Below are positions 55,049 through 64,000 of a stretch of DNA of 64,000 bases, piece after piece. The DNA lies in NCBI GenBank assembly GCA_902613805.1, contig CACMIV010000001.1, positions 302,001 through 366,000 of the forward strand. Direction: 5' to 3'. Below the pieces are notes generated by a model, which was given only the letters and a program-made list of their open reading frames with translations, made no database searches and was not told where the DNA came from. This DNA is from an uncultured Pelagibacteraceae bacterium (lineage in GTDB: Bacteria; Pseudomonadota; Alphaproteobacteria; Pelagibacterales; AG-422-B15). Numbering within the stretch: position 1 is the stretch's first letter; every line of letters begins with the position of its first letter. A program made the position numbers and the translations under genes.

Positions 55049-56948
55049 AACGTCCGATTCTTATAGAAGCAGATATAATCCCCCCCATGATTATCATCAA
55101 TGTACCTAACCAGAGTATTGTCATGAAAGGTTTGATATGCATTCTGACACTTATTGACTGCTGATCTTGAGGAACATTCATGACAAGATAAATATCTGAA
55201 AAAAACTTATGCAAAATACTTGCTTCTGAAGTAATTGTAGGTGGGTTTGAATAAAATCTGATTTCAGGAGTAAATATATCTATTAACTTACCATCTTTTT
55301 TCATTAGAAAATATGCTTTTAGTGAATTATAATTACTCTCCTCAACTTGCTCTATTTTATCAAAACTAAAAATATATTTTTGCAATTGTAAATTATCTCC
55401 AACTTTAGCGTTATAAATTCTCTCCTCAGAATACACGGCATTACTCACAACTGCCATCATCAAGATACCGAATCCAGCGTGTGCAAGATTTTGGCCTAAG
55501 TTGGTTCTTACTAAAATATTTTGCTTATTAAAGTTTATACTAGCTGTCATAGAAGAAATTACTAAAAGTAAACTAAAAAAGATAATTAAGATTTCAGTCA
55601 AATTAAATAGTTCAAAATATAGACTGATTATCAATGTTATAGTTAATGACGTAATAATGAGATATCGCAATTGAATTATTATTTTATAGAGTTTTGTGTC
55701 AGTCCATCCTAAACGTGGAGATATAAACATAAAAAAAAGGAAAAGTATTATGATGGGGGCAATAGTCGTTGAGTAATATTTTGGCCCAACAGTTAAACTC
55801 TTATTAAGCAATAAATCAGTTGCAAGAGGGTACATAGTTCCCAAAAAAACAATTGTTAATATAGTGATCAAAAGCCAGTTATTTACTTGTATTCCTGTAC
55901 CCCTGCTGACCAAACCCATACTGTTTATCTTATTAATTTTCTCGGAGTTGTAGGCAAATAAACTGAAAGAAAAAACAAGTATAAGAAAAATAAATAATAA
56001 AATAAATAGACCTCTTCCGGGATCACTAGCGAAGGTATGAACTGAGTTTAGAATTCCAGACCGGACAAGAAATGTTCCAACTAAACTCAATGAAAATGTA
56101 AGTATGGCTAAAATAATAGTCCAAGATTGCATTACATTTCTTTTCTGAAGTATCAACACACAGTGTATTAATGCGGTTGCGGCTATCCACGGCATAAGCG
56201 ATGCATTCTCAACAGGATCCCAAAACCAATAACCTCCCCAGCCAAGTTCGTAATAAGCCCAAAATGAACCTAGAGCTATCCCTGCTGTAAGAAATGCCCA
56301 TGCAGAAAAAACCCAAGGTTTGACAATTGAAGCCCATCGCTGATCAACTTCTTTTGTAATTAGTCCTGCAATTGCTAAGCTGAACACTAGAGAAAAACCA
56401 ACATAGCCTACATACAACACAGGTGGATGAATTGCCAGGAGTGGATCCTGTAAAATAGGATTTAAACCAATCCCGTCAAAAAAATTATTTTGATTTAATG
56501 CAAATGGATTTGATAAAAAAAATAAAAATGCGACAAATCCAAAGATCATAATACTCTGTATCGCAACTGTAATCTCTTTAAACCGTTCTGAAATTCTTCT
56601 CGAAAGGGCAAATAAAAAATTAAATAAGACCAAAATTAATATCCATAAAAGCATACTTCCTTCATGATTTCCCCAAACGCCAGAGAATTTATATATTAGT
56701 GGTTTTTCAGAATGAGAATTGAAATAAACTAAATCAAAATTAAAATCTGAAATGAGAAAAAGATAAATTAAAATTAAAAATGACAATAGAATTGAAATCA
56801 ACTGTACGTAGGCCAGCACAATAACACCAGGTCTAGTGAATATTTTATTATTTATAATTTTACTAGACTGCATTAGTGATGCAATTAGACAAAGAAGTAG
56901 TAAAGAATTTGAAATATAAAAAATATATAAACTCATTCGCCCTGCCAT
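55035..56948 (-). CDS. ccmF: Cytochrome c heme lyase subunit CcmF
   Basis: This 637-residue polytopic protein transfers heme from CcmE to apocytochrome c with CcmH. The WWD heme-handling domain lies at about 233-250 (GWGGYWFWDPVEN), and the VWGNHEGSMLLW block and conserved His residues near 174 and 303 (AIHPPVLY, SVHTFASDP) are present. Around 14 membrane segments are visible. It overlaps ccmE by 16 nt and ccmG by 14 nt. Confidence 0.97.
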   Translation of the reverse strand: MAGRMSLYIFYISNSLLLLCLIASLMQSSKIINNKIFTRPGVIVLAYVQLISILLSFLILIYLFLISDFNFDLVYFNSHSEKPLIYKFSGVWGNHEGSMLLWILILVLFNFLFALSRRISERFKEITVAIQSIMIFGFVAFLFFLSNPFALNQNNFFDGIGLNPILQDPLLAIHPPVLYVGYVGFSLVFSLAIAGLITKEVDQRWASIVKPWVFSAWAFLTAGIALGSFWAYYELGWGGYWFWDPVENASLMPWIAATALIHCVLILQKRNVMQSWTIILAILTFSLSLVGTFLVRSGILNSVHTFASDPGRGLFILLFIFLILVFSFSLFAYNSEKINKINSMGLVSRGTGIQVNNWLLITILTIVFLGTMYPLATDLLLNKSLTVGPKYYSTTIAPIIILFLFFMFISPRLGWTDTKLYKIIIQLRYLIITSLTITLIISLYFELFNLTEILIIFFSLLLVISSMTASINFNKQNILVRTNLGQNLAHAGFGILMMAVVSNAVYSEERIYNAKVGDNLQLQKYIFSFDKIEQVEESNYNSLKAYFLMKKDGKLIDIFTPEIRFYSNPPTITSEASILHKFFSDIYLVMNVPQDQQSISVRMHIKPFMTILWLGTLMIIMGGIISASIRIGRFDEK

Positions 56949-57370
56949 TTTCCTGATTTTTTAAGTGTTTCTATGACTTCAGGAGGCATGTAGTTTTCGT
57001 CATGCTTAGCTAAGACTTTGTTTGCAATAAATCTACCGTCATTCATATAAACCCCCTCAACTACAACTCCCTTGTCCTCAGCAAATAAATTTGGCAGAAT
57101 ACCCTCATATTTCACATCAATTTCGTTTTTGCCATCAGTAATACTGAAATAAAAAACACTATCAGTTTCGTTCTGAAAAGAGTCTACTGATACAAGGCCT
57201 CCCAACCTCATTATTTGACCTTGTTTATCTGAATTTTTTAAAAGTTCAGTCGGGCCATAAAAATAAATAATATTATCTCTTAAGTTAAAAATAATTATCA
57301 ATACTGCGATTGAAACAATAATTAAACTTAAGAGAAATTTAATTAATCTGCTTTTTACTAAACTACTCAA
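56933..57370 (-). CDS. ccmE: Heme chaperone CcmE
   Basis: This 145-residue periplasmic OB-fold protein binds heme covalently through His123 in LAKHDENYMPP, then passes it to CcmF. It has an N-terminal membrane anchor (about 8-28). The start is TTG at 57370, overlapping the ccmD stop by 8 nt. Confidence 0.95.
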   Translation of the reverse strand: MSSLVKSRLIKFLLSLIIVSIAVLIIIFNLRDNIIYFYGPTELLKNSDKQGQIMRLGGLVSVDSFQNETDSVFYFSITDGKNEIDVKYEGILPNLFAEDKGVVVEGVYMNDGRFIANKVLAKHDENYMPPEVIETLKKSGKWQGE

Positions 57371-57518
57371 TTTTGTTTTTTGTTTTATTAAAAATTTTTT
57401 CGTATTTCCTTAAATTCGATATATTGATTAAAAAAAATATAATTAAGGAAAAGAAAAAAATACCATATGAGGACCAAACAAAGATTGCGTATCCGCCCAT
57501 ATCTAATAATTCATTCAT
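57363..57518 (-). CDS. ccmD: Heme exporter protein CcmD
   Basis: This 51-residue small membrane protein starts MNELLDMGGYAIFVW, contains one hydrophobic helix (about 11-32, with the family's GGYAxFVWxxY pattern) and a Lys-rich C-terminal tail. It helps release holo-CcmE from CcmC. The ATG overlaps the ccmC stop by 4 nt and the TAG overlaps ccmE by 8 nt. Its size makes it easy to miss. Confidence 0.93.
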   Translation of the reverse strand: MNELLDMGGYAIFVWSSYGIFFFSLIIFFLINISNLRKYEKIFNKTKNKIE

Positions 57519-58219
57519 AAGCTGCTGGTCCTTAACATTTTATTTTCAATCAGAACAAGTCTGAATCTAATTAGTGATACAGTTACTAGAAATAAAAAAC
57601 AGGCAGCTGTCATTATAAATAATGGAATTAGCATGCTTACATCAATACTTGGTGCAGAAAGTTTTGAAATTGAAGCAGGTTGATGCAAAGTATTCCACCA
57701 ATCAACTGAAAATTTAATTACTGGTATATTGATAAAACCTATAATTGCTAGTGCGGCTGATATTTTGGAAGCAAGTTCCTTGTTTGATATTGCCTGCCAA
57801 AGAAAGATATATGCGATGTAAAGAAAAAATAATATTAACATAGAAGTTAATCTTGCATCCCATACCCACCATACACCCCATGTAGGCTTGCCCCATATAC
57901 TTCCAGTTATCAATGACATTAAAGTAAATACCATTCCTACTTGAGCAATTGATCTTGCAACAACATTAAAAAGAGGGTTTCGGGTTATGAACCAAAGAAC
58001 ACATGAACCAGCTAAAATTGAATAAGTCATGAGTGCAAACCATGCTGAGGGAACATGTATATACATAATCCTCATCGAATCTCCTTGAATATAATCTGGA
58101 GGAGATTGAAAAAGTGAATAATATAAGCCTATAACAAATGCAAAAATTGTTGCAAAAATCAGGTATGGATTAGCAGACTTGATAAATTCAATATGATTAT
58201 TTTTAATTTTAATATACAT
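57515..58219 (-). CDS. ccmC: Heme-handling protein CcmC
   Basis: This 234-residue six-helix membrane protein loads heme onto CcmE. The WWD motif WGVWWVWDAR is at 114-123 and the heme-ligand His55 is in IHVPSAW. It lies 34 nt after ccmB. Confidence 0.97.
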   Translation of the reverse strand: MYIKIKNNHIEFIKSANPYLIFATIFAFVIGLYYSLFQSPPDYIQGDSMRIMYIHVPSAWFALMTYSILAGSCVLWFITRNPLFNVVARSIAQVGMVFTLMSLITGSIWGKPTWGVWWVWDARLTSMLILFFLYIAYIFLWQAISNKELASKISAALAIIGFINIPVIKFSVDWWNTLHQPASISKLSAPSIDVSMLIPLFIMTAACFLFLVTVSLIRFRLVLIENKMLRTSSL

Positions 58220-58253
58220 CTTCTAATATATATATATTGACTTGAAGTATTGC

Positions 58254-58877
58254 CTACTCTCCATAAAGACGCAGACCATATGCAGTTACATATATAGAGA
58301 TAACAAAAGAGAGCATTGATAATGCTAACAAAATTGGCCATGAACCAGCATCAGAGCCAAAAATAATAAAAGGTACGAATAGTGGTATCATTATAATTGC
58401 TTTCAAGAAAATTGTTCTTCTGGCGCCAAGCGTTAGCGCGCTCACGAAATTTGCAATGAAAACCATACCAAATGAGCCTATAAATAAGTTTATAAATATT
58501 TGAACGGTCTCTAGATAATCCAAATAAAATAGAAAACTCAACACTGGCAGAATTACTAAAAGCGGAAGGCAATAAATAAACCAATGTGTTATATATTTAC
58601 TGATTATTAAATACTCAGTCGTCTTATTTTTCTGCATAATAATATCTAAATTACCATCCTCATAATCATCATTATAAATTCTATCAACTGTAATAATGAT
58701 TGATAAAGCTAGCGCAATCCAAACTACACCTCTAAATAAAACTTTAAGCTGCTCAGTTTGAGTACCAAATGCAAATGGAATTAACATTAGAATAAGGATA
58801 AAAAAAGATACCGTGAAAAAGAAATTAGCACTCGAATAAAAAGATAATAATAGATCTCTTTTAATTAGGTTAGACAT
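58254..58877 (-). CDS. ccmB: Heme exporter membrane subunit CcmB
   Basis: This 207-residue protein has six hydrophobic segments and the CcmB blocks LFRGVVWIALALS near residue 48 and YNDDYEDGNLD. It pairs with the ATPase CcmA to release heme-CcmE from CcmC. It follows ccmA by 1 nt. Confidence 0.94.
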   Translation of the reverse strand: MSNLIKRDLLLSFYSSANFFFTVSFFILILMLIPFAFGTQTEQLKVLFRGVVWIALALSIIITVDRIYNDDYEDGNLDIIMQKNKTTEYLIISKYITHWFIYCLPLLVILPVLSFLFYLDYLETVQIFINLFIGSFGMVFIANFVSALTLGARRTIFLKAIIMIPLFVPFIIFGSDAGSWPILLALSMLSFVISIYVTAYGLRLYGE

Positions 58878-58878
58878 A

Positions 58879-59478
58879 TTAAATATTAATTTCCTTATGA
58901 AATTTTTTCGGTAAATTTATATTAGAAGTAAGTATAACTGTTCCCATATTTTCATTAAATTGATTAATTTTTTCTATGAGTAAGTTTGCGTTTACCTCAT
59001 CAAGAAAAACAAATGGTTCATCTAAAAACCACATATCACATTTATTGTAATTTAGTCTGTGGAGAGAAATACATTTTTTTTGTCCATCACTTAAGGAGCT
59101 AACATCCTTATTAATTAAATGATACAAATTGTTATGTTCTAATAGCTTTGCATGATTAAGAGCTTCATTAAAAAGAATATCCCATAACTCTAAATTTTTT
59201 TTTATAGAAAGATTTTCTTTTAAAGAATTCTTTTGGCCAATTAGGTTGAATTTACTATTGTATAAATTATCATCGCTTATACCGACATCATTAAACAATA
59301 CCTTGCCCTCATAAGATGTAATAAAATTGGATAGGATTCTTAAAAGCGTAGTTTTTCCAGAGCCATTTCGCCCTTTTACAACCAATGTTTCACCTGACTT
59401 AATTGAAAAATTAATATTATTGAGAACTATGTTTTCTCCTCTTTTACAACTCAAATTCTCAGTTTTTAGTTCGTTCAT
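58879..59478 (-). CDS. ccmA: Heme exporter ATP-binding protein CcmA
   Basis: This 199-residue ABC ATPase has Walker A GRNGSGKT at 36-43, signature LSDGQ, and Walker B MWFLDEP. It is the first gene of ccmABCDEFGH and divergent from acnA with 59 nt between, a gene arrangement frequently seen in alphaproteobacteria. Confidence 0.95.
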   Translation of the reverse strand: MNELKTENLSCKRGENIVLNNINFSIKSGETLVVKGRNGSGKTTLLRILSNFITSYEGKVLFNDVGISDDNLYNSKFNLIGQKNSLKENLSIKKNLELWDILFNEALNHAKLLEHNNLYHLINKDVSSLSDGQKKCISLHRLNYNKCDMWFLDEPFVFLDEVNANLLIEKINQFNENMGTVILTSNINLPKKFHKEINI

Positions 59479-59491
59479 TATAAACTTTATG

Positions 59492-59519
59492 TTGATAGCT
59501 TGTTAAATTAGTCTAAATA
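59492..59519 (+). promoter_or_regulatory. Possible acnA promoter
   Basis: TTGATA (59492-59497) and TAAATA (59514-59519) are spaced by 16 nt in the short ccmA-acnA gap. A start about 12 nt before the acnA ATG is predicted. The -10 is only a partial match. Confidence 0.4.
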
Positions 59520-59537
59520 TAGCAGCAGTAAACCTCT

Positions 59538-62222
59538 ATGTACGACAGCTTTAAGACAAAAAAAACACTAAAAATAGGAAAAAAAACCTATACCTATTAC
59601 AGTTTCAAAGCGGCTGAAAAAAATGGCCTTAAAAATATATCCGCATTACCATTTTCGATAAAAGTTCTTTTAGAGAACCTCATAAGAAATGAAGATGGGG
59701 CTACAGTTGAATTAAATGACATTAAAGAATTTGAGAAATGGAAGTCTGATAAAAAAGTTAACAAAGAAATTAATTTTAGGCCTGCACGAGTTCTAATGCA
59801 GGATTTCACAGGCGTTCCAGCTGTGGTTGATCTTGCGTCAATGAGATCTGCGATAAAAAATGAAAAAGGTGATCCTAAAAAAGTCAATCCATTATCGCCA
59901 GTTGATTTAGTAATTGATCACTCTGTTATGGTAGACAAATTTGGAACTGCAACTGCCCATAAAGCAAATGTTGATTTAGAATACAAAAGAAATATTGAAA
60001 GATATGAATTTCTAAGATGGGGACAAAAATCGTTTAATAACTTTAGGGTAGTGCCTCCAGGAACAGGTATATGTCACCAAGTTAATTTAGAATATCTCGC
60101 TAAAACAGTTTGGTCAGAAAAGAAAAAAATTAAAAATAAAAAAGTCAATTTAGCTTATCCAGATACGGTAGTAGGAACTGATAGTCACACAACAATGATC
60201 AATGGACTATCTGTTCTTGGCTGGGGCGTTGGAGGAATAGAAGCAGAAGCAGCAATGTTAGGTCAGCCAATTTCTATGGTGGTTCCTGAAGTTATTGGCT
60301 TTGAAATTAAAGGAAAAATCAAAGAAGGAATAACTGCTACTGATTTGGTTTTAACAATTACCGAACAATTAAGAAAAAAGGGTGTAGTTGGAAAATTTGT
60401 AGAATTTTATGGAAAAGGACTGAAAGAGTTATCCGTTCCTGATCGAGCAACAATTTCAAATATGGCTCCAGAGTATGGTGCAACTTGTGGATTTTTTCCA
60501 ATAGACGAGGAGACTGTAAAATTTTTAAAAGTTAGCGGAAGAGCGGCTGATGAAATTAAACTTGTAGAGAGATATTCAAAAGCACAAGGGTTATGGGAAG
60601 ATTATAAAAAAAATAAAAGAGTTTACACTGATACGATGGAATTAGATTTATCAAGCATTGAGCCTAGCTTGGCTGGACCAAAAAGACCTCAAGACAAAAT
60701 ACTACTATCAAATGTTGCTGATCAATTTATGACATCATTTGAAGACGAATTTGGCCAAAAGAAAACATCAAATCCTATTTCAGTAAATAATGAATTTGAA
60801 ATTGATCACGGGCATGTTGCCATTGCAGCAATTACGAGTTGTACCAACACTTCAAATCCAAGCGTAATGATTGGAGCAGGATTACTTGCCCAAAAGGCAA
60901 ATAAGCTAGGTTTAAAAACTAAACCCTGGGTTAAAACCTCTTTAGCTCCAGGATCTAAAGTTGTAACGGATTACTTGGAAAAATCAGGGCTCCAAGAGCA
61001 ATTAGACAAACTTGGTTTTAATCTAGTGGGTTTTGGATGTACGACTTGTATAGGTAACTCTGGGCCTCTAGATGAAAATATTTCCAATGCAATTTCTAAA
61101 AATGACTTAATCGTTAGTGGTGTTCTATCAGGAAATAGAAATTTTGAAGGTAGGATAAATCCTTTTGTTAAAGCAAATTACCTTGCCTCACCCCCACTTG
61201 TTGTAGCTTATGCCTTAGCAGGTTCAACTAAGATAAATTTAATAAAAGACCCAATAGGAATTGGTCTTAATAATAGGGAAATCTATCTAAAAGATATTTG
61301 GCCTAAATCAAAGGAAATAGAAATCGTAATAAATAAAATAATAAACTCTAATTTATATAAGAACAGATACAAAAATGTATTTAAGGGTGATAAAAAATGG
61401 AATTCAGTAAAATCTCCGACTGGCTTAACTTATCAGTGGAATAAGAACTCAACTTATGTTCAACATCCTCCATTTTTTAAAAATTTAGATTTAAAAGTGA
61501 ATAATGTTTCAAATATAAGGAACGCACATATTTTAGGAGTCTTTGGCGACTCTGTAACAACAGATCATATCAGTCCCGCGGGAGCAATCAAAGAGGATGG
61601 ACCAGCAGGAGATTATTTAAAATCAAGAAAAATTAAAAAAGTTGATTTTAATTCATTCGGTGCTCGAAGAGGCAATCATGAGGTCATGATGCGGGGAACG
61701 TTTGCAAATATAAGAATTAGGAATGAGATGCTTGATAATGTTGAAGGCGGTTACACGATTCACTATCCATCTAAAAAACAAATGTCCATATATGATGCTT
61801 CAATTAAATATGAAAAGTCAAATACACCACTTATTATTATTGCAGGCAAAGATTATGGTATGGGCTCTTCTCGTGATTGGGCTGCTAAAGGAACAAAATT
61901 ACTAGGTGTAAAAGCAGTTATAGCTGAATCATACGAACGTATTCATAGGTCTAATTTGGTTGGCATGGGTGTTCTTCCCTTTCAGTTTCAAAAAAATGAT
62001 AATCGAAAATCTCTTAAGCTCTTAGGTTCAGAAAAAATAAACATATTAAAATTGGACAATAAGTTAAAACCAAAAGGAATTTATGACGCACAAGTAATTT
62101 ATGCAAATGGTAAAAATATAACTATTAAGTTGAAACTGTTAGTTAATACATCAACGGAAATTGAATACTTGGAAACTGGTGGTATTTTACAATACGTTTA
62201 CAAGAATATTGTAAATTCTTAG
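59538..62222 (+). CDS. acnA: Aconitate hydratase AcnA type
   Basis: This 894-residue TCA enzyme isomerises citrate to isocitrate. The [4Fe-4S] ligands are Cys435, Cys501 and Cys504 (SCTNTSNP, GCTTCIGNSG). The active-site blocks VVGTDSHTTMINGL and KDYGMGSSRDWAAKG are intact, and the domain 4 swivel is at the C-terminus. Length matches AcnA/IRP-type aconitase. It ends 18 nt before the convergent secreted-protein gene, with no terminator seen. Confidence 0.98.
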   Translation: MYDSFKTKKTLKIGKKTYTYYSFKAAEKNGLKNISALPFSIKVLLENLIRNEDGATVELNDIKEFEKWKSDKKVNKEINFRPARVLMQDFTGVPAVVDLASMRSAIKNEKGDPKKVNPLSPVDLVIDHSVMVDKFGTATAHKANVDLEYKRNIERYEFLRWGQKSFNNFRVVPPGTGICHQVNLEYLAKTVWSEKKKIKNKKVNLAYPDTVVGTDSHTTMINGLSVLGWGVGGIEAEAAMLGQPISMVVPEVIGFEIKGKIKEGITATDLVLTITEQLRKKGVVGKFVEFYGKGLKELSVPDRATISNMAPEYGATCGFFPIDEETVKFLKVSGRAADEIKLVERYSKAQGLWEDYKKNKRVYTDTMELDLSSIEPSLAGPKRPQDKILLSNVADQFMTSFEDEFGQKKTSNPISVNNEFEIDHGHVAIAAITSCTNTSNPSVMIGAGLLAQKANKLGLKTKPWVKTSLAPGSKVVTDYLEKSGLQEQLDKLGFNLVGFGCTTCIGNSGPLDENISNAISKNDLIVSGVLSGNRNFEGRINPFVKANYLASPPLVVAYALAGSTKINLIKDPIGIGLNNREIYLKDIWPKSKEIEIVINKIINSNLYKNRYKNVFKGDKKWNSVKSPTGLTYQWNKNSTYVQHPPFFKNLDLKVNNVSNIRNAHILGVFGDSVTTDHISPAGAIKEDGPAGDYLKSRKIKKVDFNSFGARRGNHEVMMRGTFANIRIRNEMLDNVEGGYTIHYPSKKQMSIYDASIKYEKSNTPLIIIAGKDYGMGSSRDWAAKGTKLLGVKAVIAESYERIHRSNLVGMGVLPFQFQKNDNRKSLKLLGSEKINILKLDNKLKPKGIYDAQVIYANGKNITIKLKLLVNTSTEIEYLETGGILQYVYKNIVNS

Positions 62223-62240
62223 CTAGAAAAATTAAAATCT

Positions 62241-62867
62241 TTATTCAGCAATATATTGTGCTGTAAATTCTAAACTACTTTGTTTTTTGTAAAAACCGTC
62301 TCTAAACGCTCCGATAACTTGATCTGACATCTCTATAAAGTCATCCTCTGATGGACTTTTAAGTTTTTTATTGAAACTAAACCATGAAACTTCCACGCAA
62401 TTTTCATTACAATCAGCAATATAGAATGAGTAATTTTGAGCAGGATCAATGTCATTACCTTTAGCACTACAGAATTCTTCAAAACTTCCTGGTGCTCTAT
62501 CTGTCACACTTTGCACTAATTGAAATTCTGTGGCATTGGTGGGGTGAGTGCACACTTTGTATTCTTTTCTGTACTCTGTTTCAATTGAGTCCTTGTCAGA
62601 TATAACAACCAAGACTTCATCATTGTAAAATTTATCATCGGATCTTAGTTGAGCAAATAAATAAAAGCCTTTTTCTTCAGGTGCGCCAAGCGCCATATCT
62701 TGTACAAACCAATTTCCGGGAGGCAATGGTAAATTAATCATACCATAAAGGTCATCAATGCTATTCTTATAAAATTTATCTTTATTTAATTCTTGCGCCT
62801 GAGCAGGTATCAAATTTATAAATATGAATAATGTTAAAAAAAGAAAAGAAGATATAAATTTTTTCAT
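62241..62867 (-). CDS. Secreted protein of unknown function
   Basis: This 208-residue protein starts at ATG 62867 (MKKFISSFLFLTLF), 7 nt after an AGAGG ribosome-binding site. A longer in-frame start 51 nt upstream is unlikely because it would run through the promoter. A signal peptide ends near AQAQE (about residue 25). The mature part has six Cys, including the CNENC pair, suggesting disulfides, and is acidic. I do not recognise the family; it is likely periplasmic. It sits between htpG (upstream) and acnA (convergent). Confidence 0.72.
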   Translation of the reverse strand: MKKFISSFLFLTLFIFINLIPAQAQELNKDKFYKNSIDDLYGMINLPLPPGNWFVQDMALGAPEEKGFYLFAQLRSDDKFYNDEVLVVISDKDSIETEYRKEYKVCTHPTNATEFQLVQSVTDRAPGSFEEFCSAKGNDIDPAQNYSFYIADCNENCVEVSWFSFNKKLKSPSEDDFIEMSDQVIGAFRDGFYKKQSSLEFTAQYIAE

Positions 62868-62885
62868 AAAAGAACCTCTATAGAA

Positions 62886-62901
62886 ATTATAGGATATTAT
62901 A
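62886..62901 (-). promoter_or_regulatory. Two TATAAT -10 boxes before the secreted-protein gene
   Basis: Minus-strand TATAAT occurs at 62886-62891 and again at 62896-62901, 10 nt apart. -35 matches are poor, with CTTAAA 17 nt before the distal box being the best. Either box would place the start 12-25 nt before the ATG at 62867. Confidence 0.45.
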
Positions 62902-62938
62902 GCGGAATAGTAATTCAATTTAAGTGTTATTTTTATAT

Positions 62939-64000
62939 TTAATTTATTGAAGCTGAAATGGTTTCTATTAATTTCTTTGAAAATTCGACAGGATCAGATG
63001 GCTTTTCACCATCAAGTATCTTAGATTGTTCGTAAAGCAAAATTGAAATATTCTCTACCTCACTAATTGATGCTTTATCTTTACTCATTTTAGCAAGTTT
63101 TTTTATAAGTTTATGTTGAGGGTTGATTTCCATAACTTTAAGAGAAAGACCCTGATTGAGCTGATTGTGCTGCTGAAGTATTTTTTCAAGCTGAGGGTCC
63201 ATTGCCCCTTCATCACTAACGAGACATACAGGGCTATCTGTAAGTCTTGAGGATACTCTAACATCTTTAACTTTTTCCTTTAATTTTTCTTTTAGTAGAT
63301 TAATAAGCGGCTCAACCGATTTTTCATTTTTATCATCTTTTTTTTCTCCATCAATTTTATTCAGGTCATCCATTCCCCTTGTAACAGATTTAAAACTCTT
63401 CTCTTGATATGATGGGGTTGATGAAGTCCAAAAGCTGTCTACAGGGTCATCCAATATAAGCACATTAATATCTCTTGACTTATAGCCCTCTAAACTCGGA
63501 TTATTGATTATGTTTTCATAACTATCACCGGTCATAAAGTAAATATCCTTTTGTTTTTTACCCATTGACTCTATGTATTCATTTAATGTGATGAGTTTTT
63601 TTGATTTTGAATTCTTAAATAATGATATTTCTAGAATTGAGTCTTTTCTCTCAAAGTCCTCATAAATTCCCTCTTTTAGAACTGGACCAAAATTTTCCCA
63701 GAATTTTTCATATGACTCCCTGTCTTTATCAATCTTTTTTTTGAGATCAGAAATTGTTCTTTTAACTAGAGATGATCTTATTTTTGTAACGACTGGATTA
63801 TTTTGAAGCATTTCGCGACTTATGTTTAATGGAAGGTCTTCCGAGTCAATGATACCTCTTAGAAAACGAAGATAAGGAGGAATAAGTTCTGGACAATTGT
63901 CTGTGATAAACACTCTTTTAACATAAAGTTTTAGCCTGTTTTCTCTTGCAGGATCATAAAGATCAAAAGGTTTGGTTGATGGAATAAAATTTAATACTGT
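62939..64000 (-). CDS. htpG: Chaperone HtpG (Hsp90), C-terminal part
   Basis: The frame is open to the window edge; about 354 residues are seen, covering the middle and C-terminal dimerisation domains. Visible blocks are LYVKRVFITDNCPELIPPYL, LRGIIDSEDLPLNISREMLQ and SRLTDSPVCLVSDEG, and the C-terminal HKLIKKL region. The N-terminal ATPase domain lies outside the window. HtpG is a cytosolic ATP-dependent chaperone. The 71 nt after it hold the promoter of the next gene. Confidence 0.96.
   Translation of the reverse strand, partial: TVLNFIPSTKPFDLYDPARENRLKLYVKRVFITDNCPELIPPYLRFLRGIIDSEDLPLNISREMLQNNPVVTKIRSSLVKRTISDLKKKIDKDRESYEKFWENFGPVLKEGIYEDFERKDSILEISLFKNSKSKKLITLNEYIESMGKKQKDIYFMTGDSYENIINNPSLEGYKSRDINVLILDDPVDSFWTSSTPSYQEKSFKSVTRGMDDLNKIDGEKKDDKNEKSVEPLINLLKEKLKEKVKDVRVSSRLTDSPVCLVSDEGAMDPQLEKILQQHNQLNQGLSLKVMEINPQHKLIKKLAKMSKDKASISEVENISILLYEQSKILDGEKPSDPVEFSKKLIETISASIN

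Noticed and set aside
57373..57564. Plus-strand frame over the ccmC-ccmE junction
   Set aside because: The minus strand here encodes CcmD, which matches the family and overlaps both neighbours.

Overview
The window is an AT-rich, extremely compact bacterial chromosome segment. Gene families and gene order point to a streamlined, free-living marine alphaproteobacterium (SAR11-like or another small-genome pelagic lineage). The clues are: ATP synthase F1 genes as atpHAGDC without the F0 genes; mdh-sucCD-sucAB-lpd in one run; ffh-rpsP-rimM-trmD-rplS running into leuCD-leuB-asd; acnA back to back with ccmA; the alphaproteobacterial type of SerC; and priA beside xerC. This lineage call is inference from content and order, not a database result. 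I see no rRNA, tRNA, insertion sequence, prophage or CRISPR array.

Layout. 1-1281 (+): end of metW, then gloB. 1278-7232 (-): DUF1015 gene, serC, serA, gpmA, phaA and phaB. 7382-14421 (+): rplU-rpmA-obgE-proB-proA-nadD-rsfS-rlmH-ctpA-rppH. 14418-21300 (-): priA and atpHAGDC. 21359-24853 (+): transaldolase, xerC, then an overlapping trio of an NTF2-like protein, a fatty-acid-hydroxylase-superfamily enzyme and a multi-pass membrane protein. 24840-36046 (-): an SDR gene, mmsA and the TCA block mdh-sucC-sucD-sucA-sucB-lpdA. 36097-36545: a stand-alone Smr domain gene, a large-loop inverted repeat and a possible 26-residue membrane peptide. 36546-49788 (-): ffh-rpsP-rimM-trmD-rplS-leuC-leuD-leuB-asd, a lyase/hydratase fusion gene and sdhCDAB. 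49987-53296 (+): dapF, a DCC-family gene, mtaB and ftsY. 53293-59478 (-): complete ccmABCDEFGH followed by two envelope genes. 59538-62222 (+): acnA. 62241-64000 (-): a secreted protein and the C-terminal part of htpG.

How it works together. Most genes are housekeeping: respiration (SDH, ATP synthase, c-type cytochrome maturation), the TCA cycle (acnA, 2-oxoglutarate dehydrogenase, succinyl-CoA synthetase, SDH, MDH), amino acid synthesis (serine, proline, leucine, the aspartate family and diaminopimelate), ribosome assembly and the SRP pathway. A second theme is CoA-ester chemistry: thiolase, acetoacetyl-CoA reductase, MmsA and a fused beta-methylmalyl-CoA-lyase-like plus mesaconyl-CoA-hydratase-like protein. 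Together these suggest acetate/propionate/glyoxylate metabolism related to the ethylmalonyl-CoA pathway, although its key enzymes (crotonyl-CoA carboxylase/reductase and the mutases) are not in the window.

I found no clear-cut new defence or mobile system. The best leads are the lyase/hydratase fusion, the three-gene overlapping lipid-type cassette, the DUF1015 gene tied to serC-serA, two folded non-coding elements (before ffh and beside sdhB), a PagL-like protein with a small secreted partner and twin operator-like sites, and three ribosomal proteins with unusual low-complexity tails.
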